From Azadirachta indica (taxonomy: Eukaryota > Streptophyta > Magnoliopsida > Sapindales > Meliaceae), in contig CM040453.1 of assembly GCA_022749755.1 (NCBI GenBank), positions 10,363,368-10,427,367 on the forward strand: a stretch of DNA of 64,000 bases. Direction: 5' to 3'. Within the stretch, counting starts at the first letter, position 1. Each line of letters begins with the position of its first letter. The position numbers were made by a program, and so were the translations under genes. A model generated the notes under the pieces. That model did no database searches. It was given only the letters and a program-made list of their open reading frames with translations, and was not told the DNA's origin. This document shows, in pieces, positions 46,823-58,437 of the stretch.

Positions 46823-49744
46823 TGATAAGTGTAGAATACACATTTATTGGTCATTCGAGATTTGATTCCTTTTATAAATCCTCAAGTTAATATTTGATGA
46901 ATTTTAGTTTCTTGTATAAAAAAGATACCAAACAGTCATTGAAGATGAAATCGCCTTGAGAAAAAATGTCGGAAAAGTCAAAAAGGAAATGGGAACCAAA
47001 ATGCAAAAGTTCAGGGATCAAAATGCAACAAAGTTGATGATTATAGGCTACTGGCATAGTGCACACTCCTTGGTGGTGCTAGTGTGTAATGCTCGAATTT
47101 TACTGTATTATATAAATAATACAAATGATTGAAAGTTTATGAGACAAGTATATTTACTTTGGTGAAAATTACTTATTATAGATGGACATGTATATTTTTA
47201 AAAAGAATGGAACTATTGGATAATAGAAATTTTATTATGGATAAAAAAGTATAAAATAAAAAGTTAAGGGAGTTGAGTGATATTTCACATAATGTGTAAT
47301 TTAGGTTAAACGAGTTTATAATTAGAGTTCTTATTCTCTTAGGCCGTCCAAAAAAAAAAAAGAGAGAGAAAAACAAAGGGAAGAGGAAAAGAGAGAAAAT
47401 GAAAGAGAAGAAGAAAAAAAAAATAGAGAAGAAATAAAAAAGAAGAGAAAATATGTGCCTTAACCTATTTCCTATTCGATATTTTTAGGTGAGTTCTCTT
47501 GAAAATAAATTGTCTCTTGTGATTTCAGATGATCCTAATTATATATTACATATTTGATTGATCAGATTATTGATTGAGAATTAATTGATGGTTATTAGGA
47601 TTATGATATTACAGAGTTATCTGAATAGTCTGTCTACTGATAATTAAAATATAGACTTTCGAGTATTTTTTAATAATATTTTTGTGATATTAAACTAAAT
47701 TCATTAAAGAATTTATAGAATTTTATTTTGTTGCAATCGGTTAAAAAATCAATTTTTAATGATTTTTCAAACGTTACTCTGCTGTTCCAAAGAACAATAA
47801 GTTTTGCTATGGGTCCAAAAATATATATTTATTGATTAACCAAATGATCTTTAAATATTATAAAAATTGGTATATTGCTTTATATACATGTCTATTGATA
47901 TTCTGCAAAGTTTCATGATTTTTGGATTTTTATAAAAATTGTGATGAATTTTTGAATCGTTGAACCTCAAATTTGGAAATTTCAGGACAGTGTACCTGTA
48001 CTCGAAAAGGAAAATATTTTGAAAGTGTTAAAATATCCAAATGTTATGAAAATTTTGAATAAGATATTTTTATATGTCTTGAGCAATTCCGTAAAAATTT
48101 AGCTTAATCAGATAGGTAGATTAAGTGTTAAAAATTATTGAATTGAGGTTATTTAGAAAGAAACTGAAAAAATAAATTATGAATATGTAAGTTTAAGGCT
48201 TCATAATCTATGGTTTTGGACTCGACGAAATGTTAAAACTTTCATTATTTAAGGTGTAAAGAATTCTAAGAACAAGAATTATGATGTTGCAATTCAAAGG
48301 ATTCTAGAATGTAATAAAAGTTATTGATACATAGCTAAAGGAATTGTACGTAGAAAGTGAGATCTAGAAATAAGTTGTTCATAGTTTAAGATTAATGAAT
48401 TATTATAATTTTGATTAAATTTTACTTTGTTATGAATAGGGTGAATGGAAGCTTGGAATGCTATAAGTGGATTTATGCATAATGTGTTTTTTGTTAATCT
48501 TCAAAACTATTGTAAGCATGAGAGAATTTCATAACAAAATGGATAATGATTTTAATGATTAAATAGTTATTTTGAAGAAATCTTTTTACAAATTATTGAA
48601 TGTTTTGTATGAAATATACATGAAAGATAAATGTTACCGGTTTTGCCTTACATGAAATGTCATATTTTGTAAATTGTACTATTTTAGCTCATTGTCTGCA
48701 GTGATTGTTTTTATTACTGTTATCGTTATCAACTGGCTAGTTAGATTATTGTAGTGCACTTACTGACCATTAATGACCGGAATTCCGAGATACTATTACG
48801 CTATGTTGTGATAAATGAGACACCGAGATACTGGTGATATTACAAGACATGAGTCAAATGATTTTATTAAGTATTAGATTAAATGTTTCTTTTTTTTTTT
48901 TATAAATTAGTTTTATTAAAGGCTGTGATCATGCTTACATATTATCAAATGCTTTTTTTTGAGTAATGATTTCATATATAAATATTTATTGTTAAATAAT
49001 TCTTAAAGATAATTGTTTTATTATTTAAATAATTTTTAAGTATTAAAAGTTGTGCATGAATTTACTTACCGAATAGGCGGCTCACTCTTCTCCATTTGAT
49101 AGTTTATAGATTAAGTTTGTGTTTAGGGTGGCAAGATGCTAGATTTGCTTTGGAAGTTAGCACTACAGTTTATGTGCTTTTTATAGATAAATCAATATTG
49201 TCCTTATTATTTTATATTTATTTGGTATTGTAAGTAAATGGTTTAAACTCTATTAATTATTCTTGGGCTAAATTTATAAGGAATACCCTTTTTAAAGTGA
49301 CATTTGGGTTGAGATTTTAGTAATATTATTGATTATACACGTTTTGAAGTTTGATATTGTATTTTGGGAGAATTTGTGGTTTGTAATGTGGAGATAGGTT
49401 GAATTTTGGGGATGCGAGTATCATTTCAACTCTTGTCATGTTATGGCAAAATTTGGGGTGTTTCATGACGCGCCACACTCTTGGCCAATTTGGCCTTCCT
49501 TTGTGTTGGTAGTTTATCCTTACATATTTCATTCTTTTATTGACTCTTTAAGTCAATTTTTATTTTTTGTTAATCAATTATAGAGTTTTTAATTTATTTG
49601 CTGTTACAATTAATCAATTTTCATTTCTTAGATAAAATTGGACCTTTAAGGCTTAAAATTGCAGTCTTTGTGAAGTGATACTCTTACTTATTATTTTACT
49701 ACTTAATATGACCCGTGCCCTTGCCATGTGCATTGTCGTGATCA
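46823..49744 (+). repeat. Athila 3' LTR, interrupted and internally deleted
   Basis: Made of 46823-47085 and 49466-49744, together about 540 bp against about 1486 bp in the 5' LTR. The gap is a solo LTR of another element, and the missing 0.9 kb corresponds to roughly 40330-41270 of the 5' LTR. Confidence 0.85.
47086..49465 (+). mobile_element. Solo LTR, chromovirus-like (Del/Tekay type)
   Basis: Starts TGTAATGCTCGAATTTTACT and ends AAATTTGGGGTGTTTCA, the start/end pair typical of large plant chromovirus LTRs (TGTAAT.CCCG ... GGGGTGTTACA). A CTTACCGAATAGGCGGCTCA block near 49065 is also typical. It is 2380 bp with no coding sequence. Flanks TAGTG and TGACG differ at three of five bases, so the target duplication is doubtful. 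No second LTR or internal region, hence solo. Confidence 0.75.
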
Positions 49745-49901
49745 GTTGTATTGAGAGAGATTTTGCAACTTATTCAGCAAATGATATTGTTTTGTTCGAC
49801 CTCTTATGTGTCTCTATCAAGTTGAGTCGACGTGAATAATGACAAGGATGAGATGTTGCAGGTAGGATTGCTTCTAGGTTAAAACTCGTGTGAGCCTTTA
49901 A

Positions 49902-49914
49902 GGCTCTGATGCCA
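49902..49914 (-). other. Primer-binding site of copia 2
   Basis: On the minus strand TGGCATCAGAGCC directly follows the 5' LTR; one base from the initiator-Met type TGGTATCAGAGCC. Confidence 0.85.
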
Positions 49915-50084
49915 TAAAGAGGTTTAGAGGACTTAATGTTTTTTGGTGTTGTAAACTGATGTATTATTCACAAAATTGCATTGCATATATACAACCATAT
50001 ACAACTATAAAAGGATAAATAATTAAGGTAATTGCCTATAGACTAGGAATTGTACAGCTAGTGCATTACATTTGTAATATGACA
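49915..50084 (-). repeat. Copia 2 5' LTR
   Basis: TAAAGAGGTTTAGAGGAC ... GTAATATGACA on the plus strand; about 170 bp, pairs with 36971-37139. The inner end reads TTTA-TGGCATC, so the terminal CA appears lost. Confidence 0.87.
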
Positions 50085-50265
50085 AAATAAGGAAACAAAG
50101 CACTGATTTGAGTATCAAGGAGATTCTATCCTAATAATATGGTTTTACTAAAGGATAAGGCTCAGCACATTCCCCTTGCTTGTATTACGTTTCCTTTATT
50201 TTTATTCAATAAATCTAGCCTCTTTGACTTGCTTAAAAAGAAAAAAAAAGAATTTGTTAAGGCAT

Positions 50266-52720
50266 GACATTCTTGTAGAATATGTAATTGGATTTATATA
50301 TTTTCAAAGAGTTGCCAATTGTGATAAGTCATTATTAAGGAATAACAACCGTAATAAAGTAGAAAAAAATAAGGGAAAATAAGAAGAATTTAAGTTTATT
50401 AATTAAATTTAAGATTTGAAAAAATTAGTGGACCAATCGCTTGCTTCGATGTTTAATTTCTTTGCAAACACCACATTAATCCCATATTAAACACAAATGG
50501 AGAATTCACCAATTAAACCAATCATGTGAAATGTCAAACACAATCTGAGAATTATAATTCTAATAGAGGTATATATATCTAGTTAATATTACACAATCAC
50601 CATGATGGTAAACATTTCAAAGAGACAAGATCATTTATCCCAATTAAGGATACAACCATTGAATTAGAGGACTTCAATTAATAAACATTTAACGAAAATA
50701 ACTAATTTTTAATTTATTTGTATTTGATAATAAAAATTACAACTCCAATATTTATAATCGATTAGTTGAATGTCAATTTAAACTCTTCTTTTTCAAAAAT
50801 ATAAGTGCTTACTAAATTTAGTTAAACTACTTGAATTTAGGTACATGTCAATTAAACTATTTATTTCAAAAGTAAATAATTTAATGCTAGTCACTTACTA
50901 ATACTGCTGTACATTTATCACGATTAACGTTTTCAAACCACCTAATTTGCTGATTGATACCATTAACAATAAATAGTCATATCTTCTCGTAAATATATAT
51001 TTTTGCATGTATGAATATTACATACACCAAATTTATGGGTAAAAATTAGAAGTCAAATAAAACAATAATTAGTAACACAACTTGTTAATTACCTCAATTA
51101 CCTCTACCTTTAATTTGAATAAAATTAATTGTAACTTAAGTGATGTGTTCAACTTGTTAGTCCTCAAAATTATAGTTATATTCCAATGGTAAATTAGTAT
51201 CAATTGATTATACATCATTTTGAACATAATTGGTCATGATCTTGTTAGTTCAAATCCCTTAAATCTTGAACATACAAAATAATTTTTTTGAACGTGCTAA
51301 TTGTTTTGACTATGATATATTAACGACATTTGCAATAAATTGTTAGCTTCACAATTGATGGTCATGAATCTTAAATTTAAATACTAATTGCAATAAATAT
51401 ATTAATTAATGAAATCAACTTATGAAAATAAATTAGTGGTCAATTTATGTGTTACCTTTTTGGTTATAGGTCTTCAATTAATAAACATTTAATGAAAATA
51501 ACTAATTTTCAATTTATTTATATTTTATGATAAAAATTTCAACTTCAATATTTATTATCGATTAGTTGAATGTCAATTTAACTCCTCTTTTTCTTTTTTT
51601 AATATATATATGTTTATATATAGATACTTGTTAAAGTTACTTAAACTATTTGAATTTATCTTTATCCAGTTACATGTCAACTAAACTATTTATTTCAAAA
51701 GTAAATAATTTAATGCTCTTTACTAGCTGATATTGTGGCACATGTATCATGATTAATTATTTCAAACCACTTAATTTGCTTATGAATACCATCAGCAATA
51801 AATAGTCATATTTTTTCATAGATATATATTTTTGTATGTATGAATATTACGTCTACTTAATTGATGCATAAAAGTTAGAAGTCAAATAAAACAATAATTT
51901 GTGGCACATGTATCATGATTAACTTTTTCAAGCCATTTAATTTGCTAATTGATACCATCAGCAATAAATAGTCATCTTCTCATAAATATATATATTTTTA
52001 TGTATGAATATTGCATTTACCTAATTTATGGGTAAATGTTAGAAGTCAAATAAAACAACAATGAGTAACACAACTTGTTAATTATCTCTACCGTTAATTT
52101 TAATAGAATTAATTGAAACTTAAGAGATGTGTTCAAGTTGTTGGTCGTCAAAATTATAGTAATATTCTAATATGAATTAGTATCAATTGAATATACATGG
52201 ATTTGAACATAATTGATCATGTTCTTGTAAGTTCAGCTCCCTTGAATCTTGAACATACAGAATAATTTTTTGAATGTGCTAATAGTTTTGACTATGATAT
52301 GTTATCGACATTTGCAATAAATCATTATCTTCACAATTGATGGTCATGAATCTCAAATTTAAATGCTAATTGCAATAAATATATCAATTAATGAAATCAA
52401 CTAATGGAAATAAATTAGTGGTCAATTTATGTGTTACTTTTTTGGTCAATTAATTAGTGGTCAATTAATAAACATTTAATGAAAATAACTAATTTTCAAT
52501 TTATTTATATTTTATGATAAAAATTTCAACTTCAATATTTATAATCGATTAATTAATTAGTGGTCAATTAATAAATGCTAATTGCAATAAATATATCAAT
52601 TAATGAAACTAACTAATGCAAATAAATCATTGGTCAATTTATGTGTTAGTTTTTTAGTTTAACCATACATCTAATTATTTTGAATAATTAATTTGATTAA
52701 AGGTAGGTAATCACTTGACA
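50266..52720 (+). repeat. GDSL upstream flank with internal tandem duplications
   Basis: 50266-50700 matches 56415-56850. From 50680 a block starting TTCAATTAATAAACATTTAA and including GTGGTCAATTTATGTG recurs at 51473 and again, shortened, at 52458. Smaller repeats such as GCACATGTATCATGATTAA (51736, 51904) lie inside. The paralogous flank at 56811-57600 has a single copy. It forms the distal promoter of the GDSL gene; non-coding. Confidence 0.85.
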
Positions 52721-52723
52721 CGC

Positions 52724-52733
52724 TTATATATAG
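52724..52733 (+). promoter_or_regulatory. TATA box of the GDSL gene
   Basis: TTATATATAG stands about 250 bp before the ATG and is followed by the leader conserved in D1 (CTTCTCATGATATC). Relative to D1 and D2, about 850 bp directly upstream of this point is deleted, so the distal flank now abuts the TATA region. Confidence 0.6.
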
Positions 52734-52740
52734 GCCTCTT

Positions 52741-52970
52741 CTCATGATATCGTCATATATTTCCTCTCAATTGGATTGCTCTCAAGCTTTGGTTCAGTTG
52801 CTTTCTTAAATTTCTGCTAAGCAATTTGCAATAAGTTTATTCGCATAATTCTTAAGCCTGTAAAAAGTGTTATTTTGATAGTATTGTCTTCAAGTATTTC
52901 AAATTTAATTAGCTTTTTTCTATTTACTCAAATATCCTTATAAAATTTACTCTAAATGTTCACCACGCAG
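52741..52970 (+). promoter_or_regulatory. Leader exon and 5'-UTR intron of the GDSL gene, donor altered
   Basis: The leader matches D1 (21141-21230). At the position where D1 has TTTCTG|GTAAGAAG this copy has TTTCTG|CTAAGCAA (52817), so the GT donor is CT. The acceptor CACGCAG at 52970 is intact, 8 bases before the ATG. Either the intron is retained or another donor such as the GTAAAA at 52860 is used. Confidence 0.55.
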
Positions 52971-52978
52971 AAATAAAA

Positions 52979-54410
52979 ATGGAAAATTCAAGACGTTTCG
53001 TTGTTGGACTTTTCATGTTCCTATGCTATGGTTTGATGGGTGTTCATACTGTTGAAAAGATGCCATGCGAAAAATTCCCGGCGATTTATAACTTCGGAGA
53101 CTCAAATTCTGCGACGGGTGGCTTTGATAAATTTTTGCCACGGCCACCCAATGCTCTAAATAGATTTTGTGACGGTCGGCTCATCATTGACTTTATAGGT
53201 AACGAATAAGCTTTTAATCTAGTGTCATTTTCAATAAATTGAAGAATATTATTTGATTTTTTAAAATTTGTATATGCAGCTGAGCATTTGGATCTGCCAC
53301 ATTTGAATGCTTACGTGAATTTGTTCGAAGCAAATTTTGGACTTGGGGCAAACTTTGCTAGAGCCGGGTCAAAGATTAGAAAATCAAACCCAAACAGTCC
53401 TCCCTCTCTTGATGAACAAGTTCAAAAATTCAGTGAATTCAAATCTCGCGCGAAAATTCTTCATAGCGAAGGTTGATTTACATTTTCTCTGTTTTCTAAG
53501 AGCAAATATACCTAAAATACCAGCTATGATTTGACTACTTCCTAACATAACACTGAATATATTCTTTTATTTATGTGTATTCTCTTACTTAGCCAAGAAT
53601 GAGTTCGAGAGAGCCAAGCTTCCAAGACCAGAGGACTTTGCGAAAGCTCTCTACACTTTTGATATTGGACAAAATGATTTTACTAATGAAACACTTCGTT
53701 CGATGGCTTCAGATCAGTATCGTCCAATAATAACGGACATAGTTGACCAGTTGGCTTCATTTATACGAGTAAGTACTAACAAGTGCCTAATTATAAAAAT
53801 TATATATCAAAGATATCATGATTAACAAATTTATTATAATTTTCATTTTTCAGAACGTATATCAATAAGACCAAGGAGGGAGGTCATATCAGATACACAA
53901 CAGAGGGCCTTTCGGCTGTTTGCCTCTTTACGTTATCCCAAACCGTGCTTCAACCGTACATGACGAATATGGTTGTGTCAAACACGATAACGAAATTGCT
54001 TTGGAGTTTAATATGCAACTACAGGAAAGAGTGAACAAATTGAGGACAGAGCTTATGGGCGTTGCAATAACGTATATTGATATTTACGCAACAAAACTGT
54101 CTTTGATTAGCAATGCAAAAGAATTGGGTATCCATTTTCATTCTCTTCTATATGTTTTACAATTGCAAATTCAATAGATAATAGTGAAAATTGATAAATT
54201 TTGTCAATGCATGTAGGATTTGACGATCCTTTCGACTACTGTTGTGGTGCTGAAAAGGAGAGACCAGGCAGTGTGTTATGCGGACAGAACAAGAATAACG
54301 TGTTGGGGGCTAGCTGTCAACACCCTTCAAAATTTATTAGCTGGGATGACACGCACTACACTGAAGCGGCAAATGAGTGGGTTGTCAAGCAAATACTTGG
54401 TGTTTGTTAA
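52979..54410 (+). pseudogene. GDSL esterase/lipase, five coding exons, one nonsense codon
   Basis: Exons: 52979-53198, 53280-53471, 53593-53768, 53854-54127, 54217-54410; all introns GT..AG and in phase, total 352 codons including the stop. The encoded type is a secreted SGNH serine hydrolase of the plant GDSL family (At3g26430/At3g27950-like). Signal peptide RFVVGLFMFLCYGLMG; block I NFGDSNSATGG (Ser nucleophile); GANFARAGS (block II Gly); DIGQND (block III Asn); FGCLPLYVIPNRA; DDPFDYCCG; and WDDTHYTEAANEWV with the catalytic Asp and His. Codon 201, at 53866-53868 in exon 4, is TAA where the truncated paralogue has CAA, so the normal product would end at 200 residues without Asp/His. Everything else is intact, so the loss is recent, allelic or a sequencing error. 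An alternative acceptor CATATCAG (ending 53892) would skip the stop in frame but remove 13 codons. Confidence 0.9.
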
Positions 54411-54445
54411 AAAGTTCGATTATGTGAAGCGCGTGTAAGGAAGCT

Positions 54446-54451
54446 AATAAA
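54446..54451 (+). terminator. Polyadenylation signal of the GDSL gene
   Basis: AATAAA lies 36 bases after the stop codon, followed by AT-rich sequence. Good position and consensus for a plant near-upstream element. Confidence 0.6.
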
Positions 54452-54939
54452 ATCAATATTTATAATAAACTGGTTTATATGTTACGTTATTAAAAGTTTG
54501 TCAAGTTATGTATAAGGTTTATTTTAAAATTAATAAAATTATTCAACAAAATGTTAACGGGTTTGATTTTACAATGCATGAAGTAAATGAATGTAACAAA
54601 GATATTGTTTGAGATAAAAAAATATAAAAAGTTAGGAAACTTTCACTTTTTATATTGGAGAATAGATATATTGTAATTGGACTTAAAAAAACAAACAACC
54701 TAATAAACATGCGAGCATCTGACTTTTAAGTCTAAAGTTTACCATTGAGTGTAATTTTATCATACCGCCACTTTGTATGCAGTAGTTTGCGCTTTAAAAG
54801 TTTTAATTTTAGTATAATTTTAAATCTACTTAATTCTTTAAGCTTATAAATTAACAAAATCTTTAATTTTAATTTTGTAGCTGTAAATAAAATTAATATT
54901 TCTATTTTAATTAGTTATTGAATTATAAAATAATGTTAT
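54452..54939. other. Spacer
   Basis: AT-rich, no gene or repeat recognised. Confidence 0.5.
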
Positions 54940-56414
54940 GCATCTTAACCCAAATCTTTTAATCTTTTAATTTGTCAAAATGTAAAATAATTAATAGTGT
55001 TTTATGTTGGTACGTTAACAAACTAAATTTGTTTCTTAACTTTCTAACAAAAATATCTATATTTTATTTATATGAATTGCAACAAATTATAAAATAATAT
55101 ATTTCATGTGATCATTTATTTTTTATTTTAAATACAAGATAATATTTGTCTTAAATAAAAATTTTAAATAATTGTACCCTATTGGGCATATTATTTATTT
55201 TAGATCTTTATTGTTGATATAAATACAGAGAAAAAAAAAACACCTTATGTTGTCTAGAAAAAAAAATTAATATATTACATCTTTATTGGTTTTTATACTG
55301 TGAATTGTAACAATATTATTGGAAAAATTCATGTCATAACATATAAGAATGTATTATATATTTTTTCAATTCTTTTGTTACATTATCAAATTTTTCGTTA
55401 CAACTTTCTAACTATTTGTTATAAATATCAGTTTTTCATTACATCTTTAAATCTCTATTTTTTTAAATATAAATTTTGCTACCAGGTAATTTTAATTTTT
55501 TTGGAATTCTTCTGACAGAAGTATTGAACCTAACTGTAAGTTGAAACATGCGAAATCATTATCTAATTGTTGTGATTTTGTTGATATCTAAACCATATCC
55601 TAGATAGTAAAATGATGCTTAAATTGCATCAATGATTGAATATATTTCTCAAATCAATTCTTTGCGTGAGAATTTAATTTGTTTTTTTATACATGTTGAT
55701 AGTTTAGCAAAAGATCATTGCAAACAAAAATCTCTGCTGGGGGCTGAACGAATCAGTTGCAAAAGCATTTTTTGTGGCTGAATTGCAGCCAGTTGCGGCA
55801 AAATTTTAGTGGCTGCAATAAAACTTGAACCATAATTTTTTGGTTATTTGCGATTCCTTTTAGCCACTGCAAAATGCAATTGGGATCAATTTTGTGACCA
55901 ATACGTAATTACTACAAATGTACTAAAAAAATCGTATAATTTTATGACCACCTTTTTATTACAATAAACTGATATTACATTGATGAAATAAGCATTCGAG
56001 TTCATTTGCAGTTTCCTCCCTTTTTCTTCTCCTTTTCTTCTTCAGTTTCATTGTTTTTGTAATGTTTATGAATTCGTCTATTGGAAAGGCAAGATAAACT
56101 ATGAAACTCAAATAGGTTTTTCATTTTCCTTTTTTTTTTTCTCTAGTTTTTTTCAAGCTGCAAGTGTTCTGTGAATTCAGATGTGGGTATTTGGATGATC
56201 GTTTTTATCGCTTTCATGCATAACGAAACCCCGTTTGCGAATTTGAATCACTTATAACACAATGAATTATCTAAGTTTAGGTTTCTAGAAAAAAAATTAA
56301 ACATGTATTAGAAGGAATATCCAACAAAAACTACACCACAATATTATTACCTTAACATAAAACACAAAATAATTCAATTTGATAGTTCAATATCATTTGA
56401 TAATTGAATTTGAT
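54940..56414 (+). repeat. GDSL downstream flank, intact copy
   Basis: Uninterrupted counterpart of 30245-31278 plus 36185-36604. It preserves the empty sites for the copia 1 insertion (near 55962-55966) and the LINE insertion (near 56405-56425). Positions 55735-55925 hold the GGCTGAA/TGCAGCC/GCAAAAT block also seen at 31068-31215. Confidence 0.88.
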
Positions 56415-58437
56415 AATGCATGACATTCGCGTAGAATACGTAGCTAGATTTGCATATTTTCAGAGAGTTGGCCATTCTGATAAGTCATTATTAAGGAATA
56501 ACAACAGTAGTAAGCAAGGGAAAAAAAAATAGGGGAGAATAAGAAGATTTCAAGTTTATTAACTAAATTTAAGATTTGAAGAATTAGCTAGACCAGTCAT
56601 GTGCTTCTTTAGTTTCATTGCAAACACATCACATTAGTCTAAACAGAGGTGGAGGAGAATTCATTCATTAGATCAATCATGTGAAATGTCAAAAATAGGT
56701 GGAGAATTACAATTATAATAGAGGAATATATACTTAGTTAATATTCACCATCATAGTAAACATTTGAATGATTTATCCCAATTAAGTATACAACCATTGA
56801 GTTATAGGTTTTCAATTAATAAACATTTGATGAAAATAACTAATTTTTAATTTATTTATATTTTATGATAAAAATTTCAACTTCAATATTTATAATCGAT
56901 TAGTTGAATGTCAATTTAAACTCTTCTTTTTTTTTTATTTTTAATATATATATGTTTATATATAGATGCTTGTTAAAGTTACTTGAACTATTTGAATTTA
57001 GTTGTATTTAGTTACATGCCAATTGGAGTATTTACTTCAAAAGTAAATAATTTAATACTATTCACTAACTGACATTGTCATACATGTATCATGATTAACT
57101 TTTTCATGCCACCTAATTTGCTAATTGATACCATTAGCAATAAATAGTCATATCTTCTCATAAATATATATTTTTGTATGTTGAATATTACATCTACCTA
57201 ATTTATGGGCAAAAGTTGAAAGTCAAATAAAATAATAATTTGTAACACAACTTGTTAAATATCTCTACCATTAATTTAGATAAAATTAATTGAAACTTAA
57301 GAGATGTGTTCAAGTTGTTGGTCCTGAAAATCACAGTTATATTTTAATAGTAAATTTGTATCAATTGATTATACATCGATTTGAACATAATTAATCATGA
57401 TCGTGTAAGTTCAAATCCCTTAAATCTTGAACACACAAATTAATTTTTTGTATGTGCTAATAGTTTTGACTATGATGCAATAAATCATTATCTTCACAAT
57501 TGACGGTCATGAATCTCAAATTTAAATGGTAATAGCAATAAATATATGAATTGATGAAATTGACTAACCCAAATAAATCATTGGTCAATTTATGTGCTAG
57601 CTTTTTAGTTTATTCATACACCTAATTATTTGGAGTAATTAACTTGATTAACGATAGGTAATCACATGATATGCATATATTTTCATTAATCATAAAGTCT
57701 TAATTAATTATTATTTATTAGTGTTTAAAACTTACTTTTATATTTCCCTTTTATGGCCATGTCAATTGTTATATATAATTCATAGTGTGTAATTACTCTT
57801 GTTTTAGAAAATTTGTTTATTTTCTTGCTCTATACTGGGTTAGTACACTTTAAATATTTTTGTCAACACGAATATTATATATACCTAATTTATGGTTAAA
57901 AGTTCAAAGTCAAAGAAAATAACACAGCTTGTTAATTATCTCTACCAGTAGTTCGAATAAAACTAATTGAAGCTTAGGTGATGTGTTCAACTTGTTGACC
58001 TCAAACTTATAGTTAAATTCCAATATTAAATTAGTATCAACTGATGACTTATGCATTAATTAAAAAAATGAATGAAATCAAACTTTCTTTCAACTTGTAG
58101 AAGAGTCATAATAATTAGTTGGGTAGTCTTTTGCTAACACATTAATTAGATTAGGTAAAAATTCTTAAATATTTGTATTTCCACTAATTAAAGAAATGCT
58201 AAAGAATTTGGATTCTTTTGAATTCTTATAATAAAAGGAAAATTGTCCTCTTCACTTAATTAAAATTGACATTAATGAAAACAACAATAACTGTAATTGT
58301 TATTGAAGTTAAATTTGAAGATGAAACTGAAATCAGGGTATCCATTATTTCTTTTTTGATGTTATTAACTAATGTTATGATTCTTAAAATGACTTGAACA
58401 AAAAATTTATATTTTATGTTTTTTTATCATTCTACCA

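Larger units (their letters stand above)
40037..49744 (+). mobile_element. Athila-type Ty3/gypsy element, pol-deleted
   Basis: LTRs start TGATAAGTGT at 40037 and 46823 and end near TCGTGATCA (41522 in decayed form, 49744). A perfect 5-bp target duplication GTTGT flanks it (40032-40036 and 49745-49749). The primer-binding site near 41529 (TGGTGCCCTTGTTAGGATT) is a decayed tRNA-Asp type. Gag and protease are Athila-like; RT, RNase H and integrase are absent. The sequence jumps to the typical end-of-pol tail (AAGCGCTACTTGGCAGACAA CCCAAG) at 43993. A further 2.8 kb of non-coding sequence leads to the 3' LTR, itself split by a solo LTR. Confidence 0.92.
36971..50084 (-). mobile_element. Copia LTR retrotransposon 2, split by nested insertions
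   Basis: Short LTRs of about 170 bp at 36971-37139 and 49915-50084 share AGAGGTTTAGAGGACTTAA, ACAACTATAAAAGGATAAAT and GTACAGCTAGT. A TGGCATCAGAGCC primer-binding site adjoins the right LTR, so the element reads on minus. Its gag is interrupted at 40037/49744 by an Athila element, and a + strand copia fragment lies at 39253-39755. The rest of gag, protease and the integrase N-terminus are missing, while integrase C-terminus, RT and RNase H relics remain. No clear 5-bp target duplication could be fixed at its outer ends. Confidence 0.88.
36605..50265 (+). mobile_element. 5'-truncated LINE insertion with poly(A) tail (hosting later insertions)
   Basis: The ends are a 16-bp direct repeat, GAATTTGTTTAGGCAT at 36605-36620 and GAATTTGTTAAGGCAT at 50250-50265, with one mismatch. 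The right one is preceded by an A-rich tail (50234-50249). The uninterrupted paralogous flank near 56410 reads GAATTTGATAATGCAT, the likely target. LINE sequence itself is 36621-36970 and 50085-50249; everything between is later transposons. Long, imperfect target duplication plus poly(A) and 5' truncation are hallmarks of target-primed reverse transcription. Confidence 0.85.
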
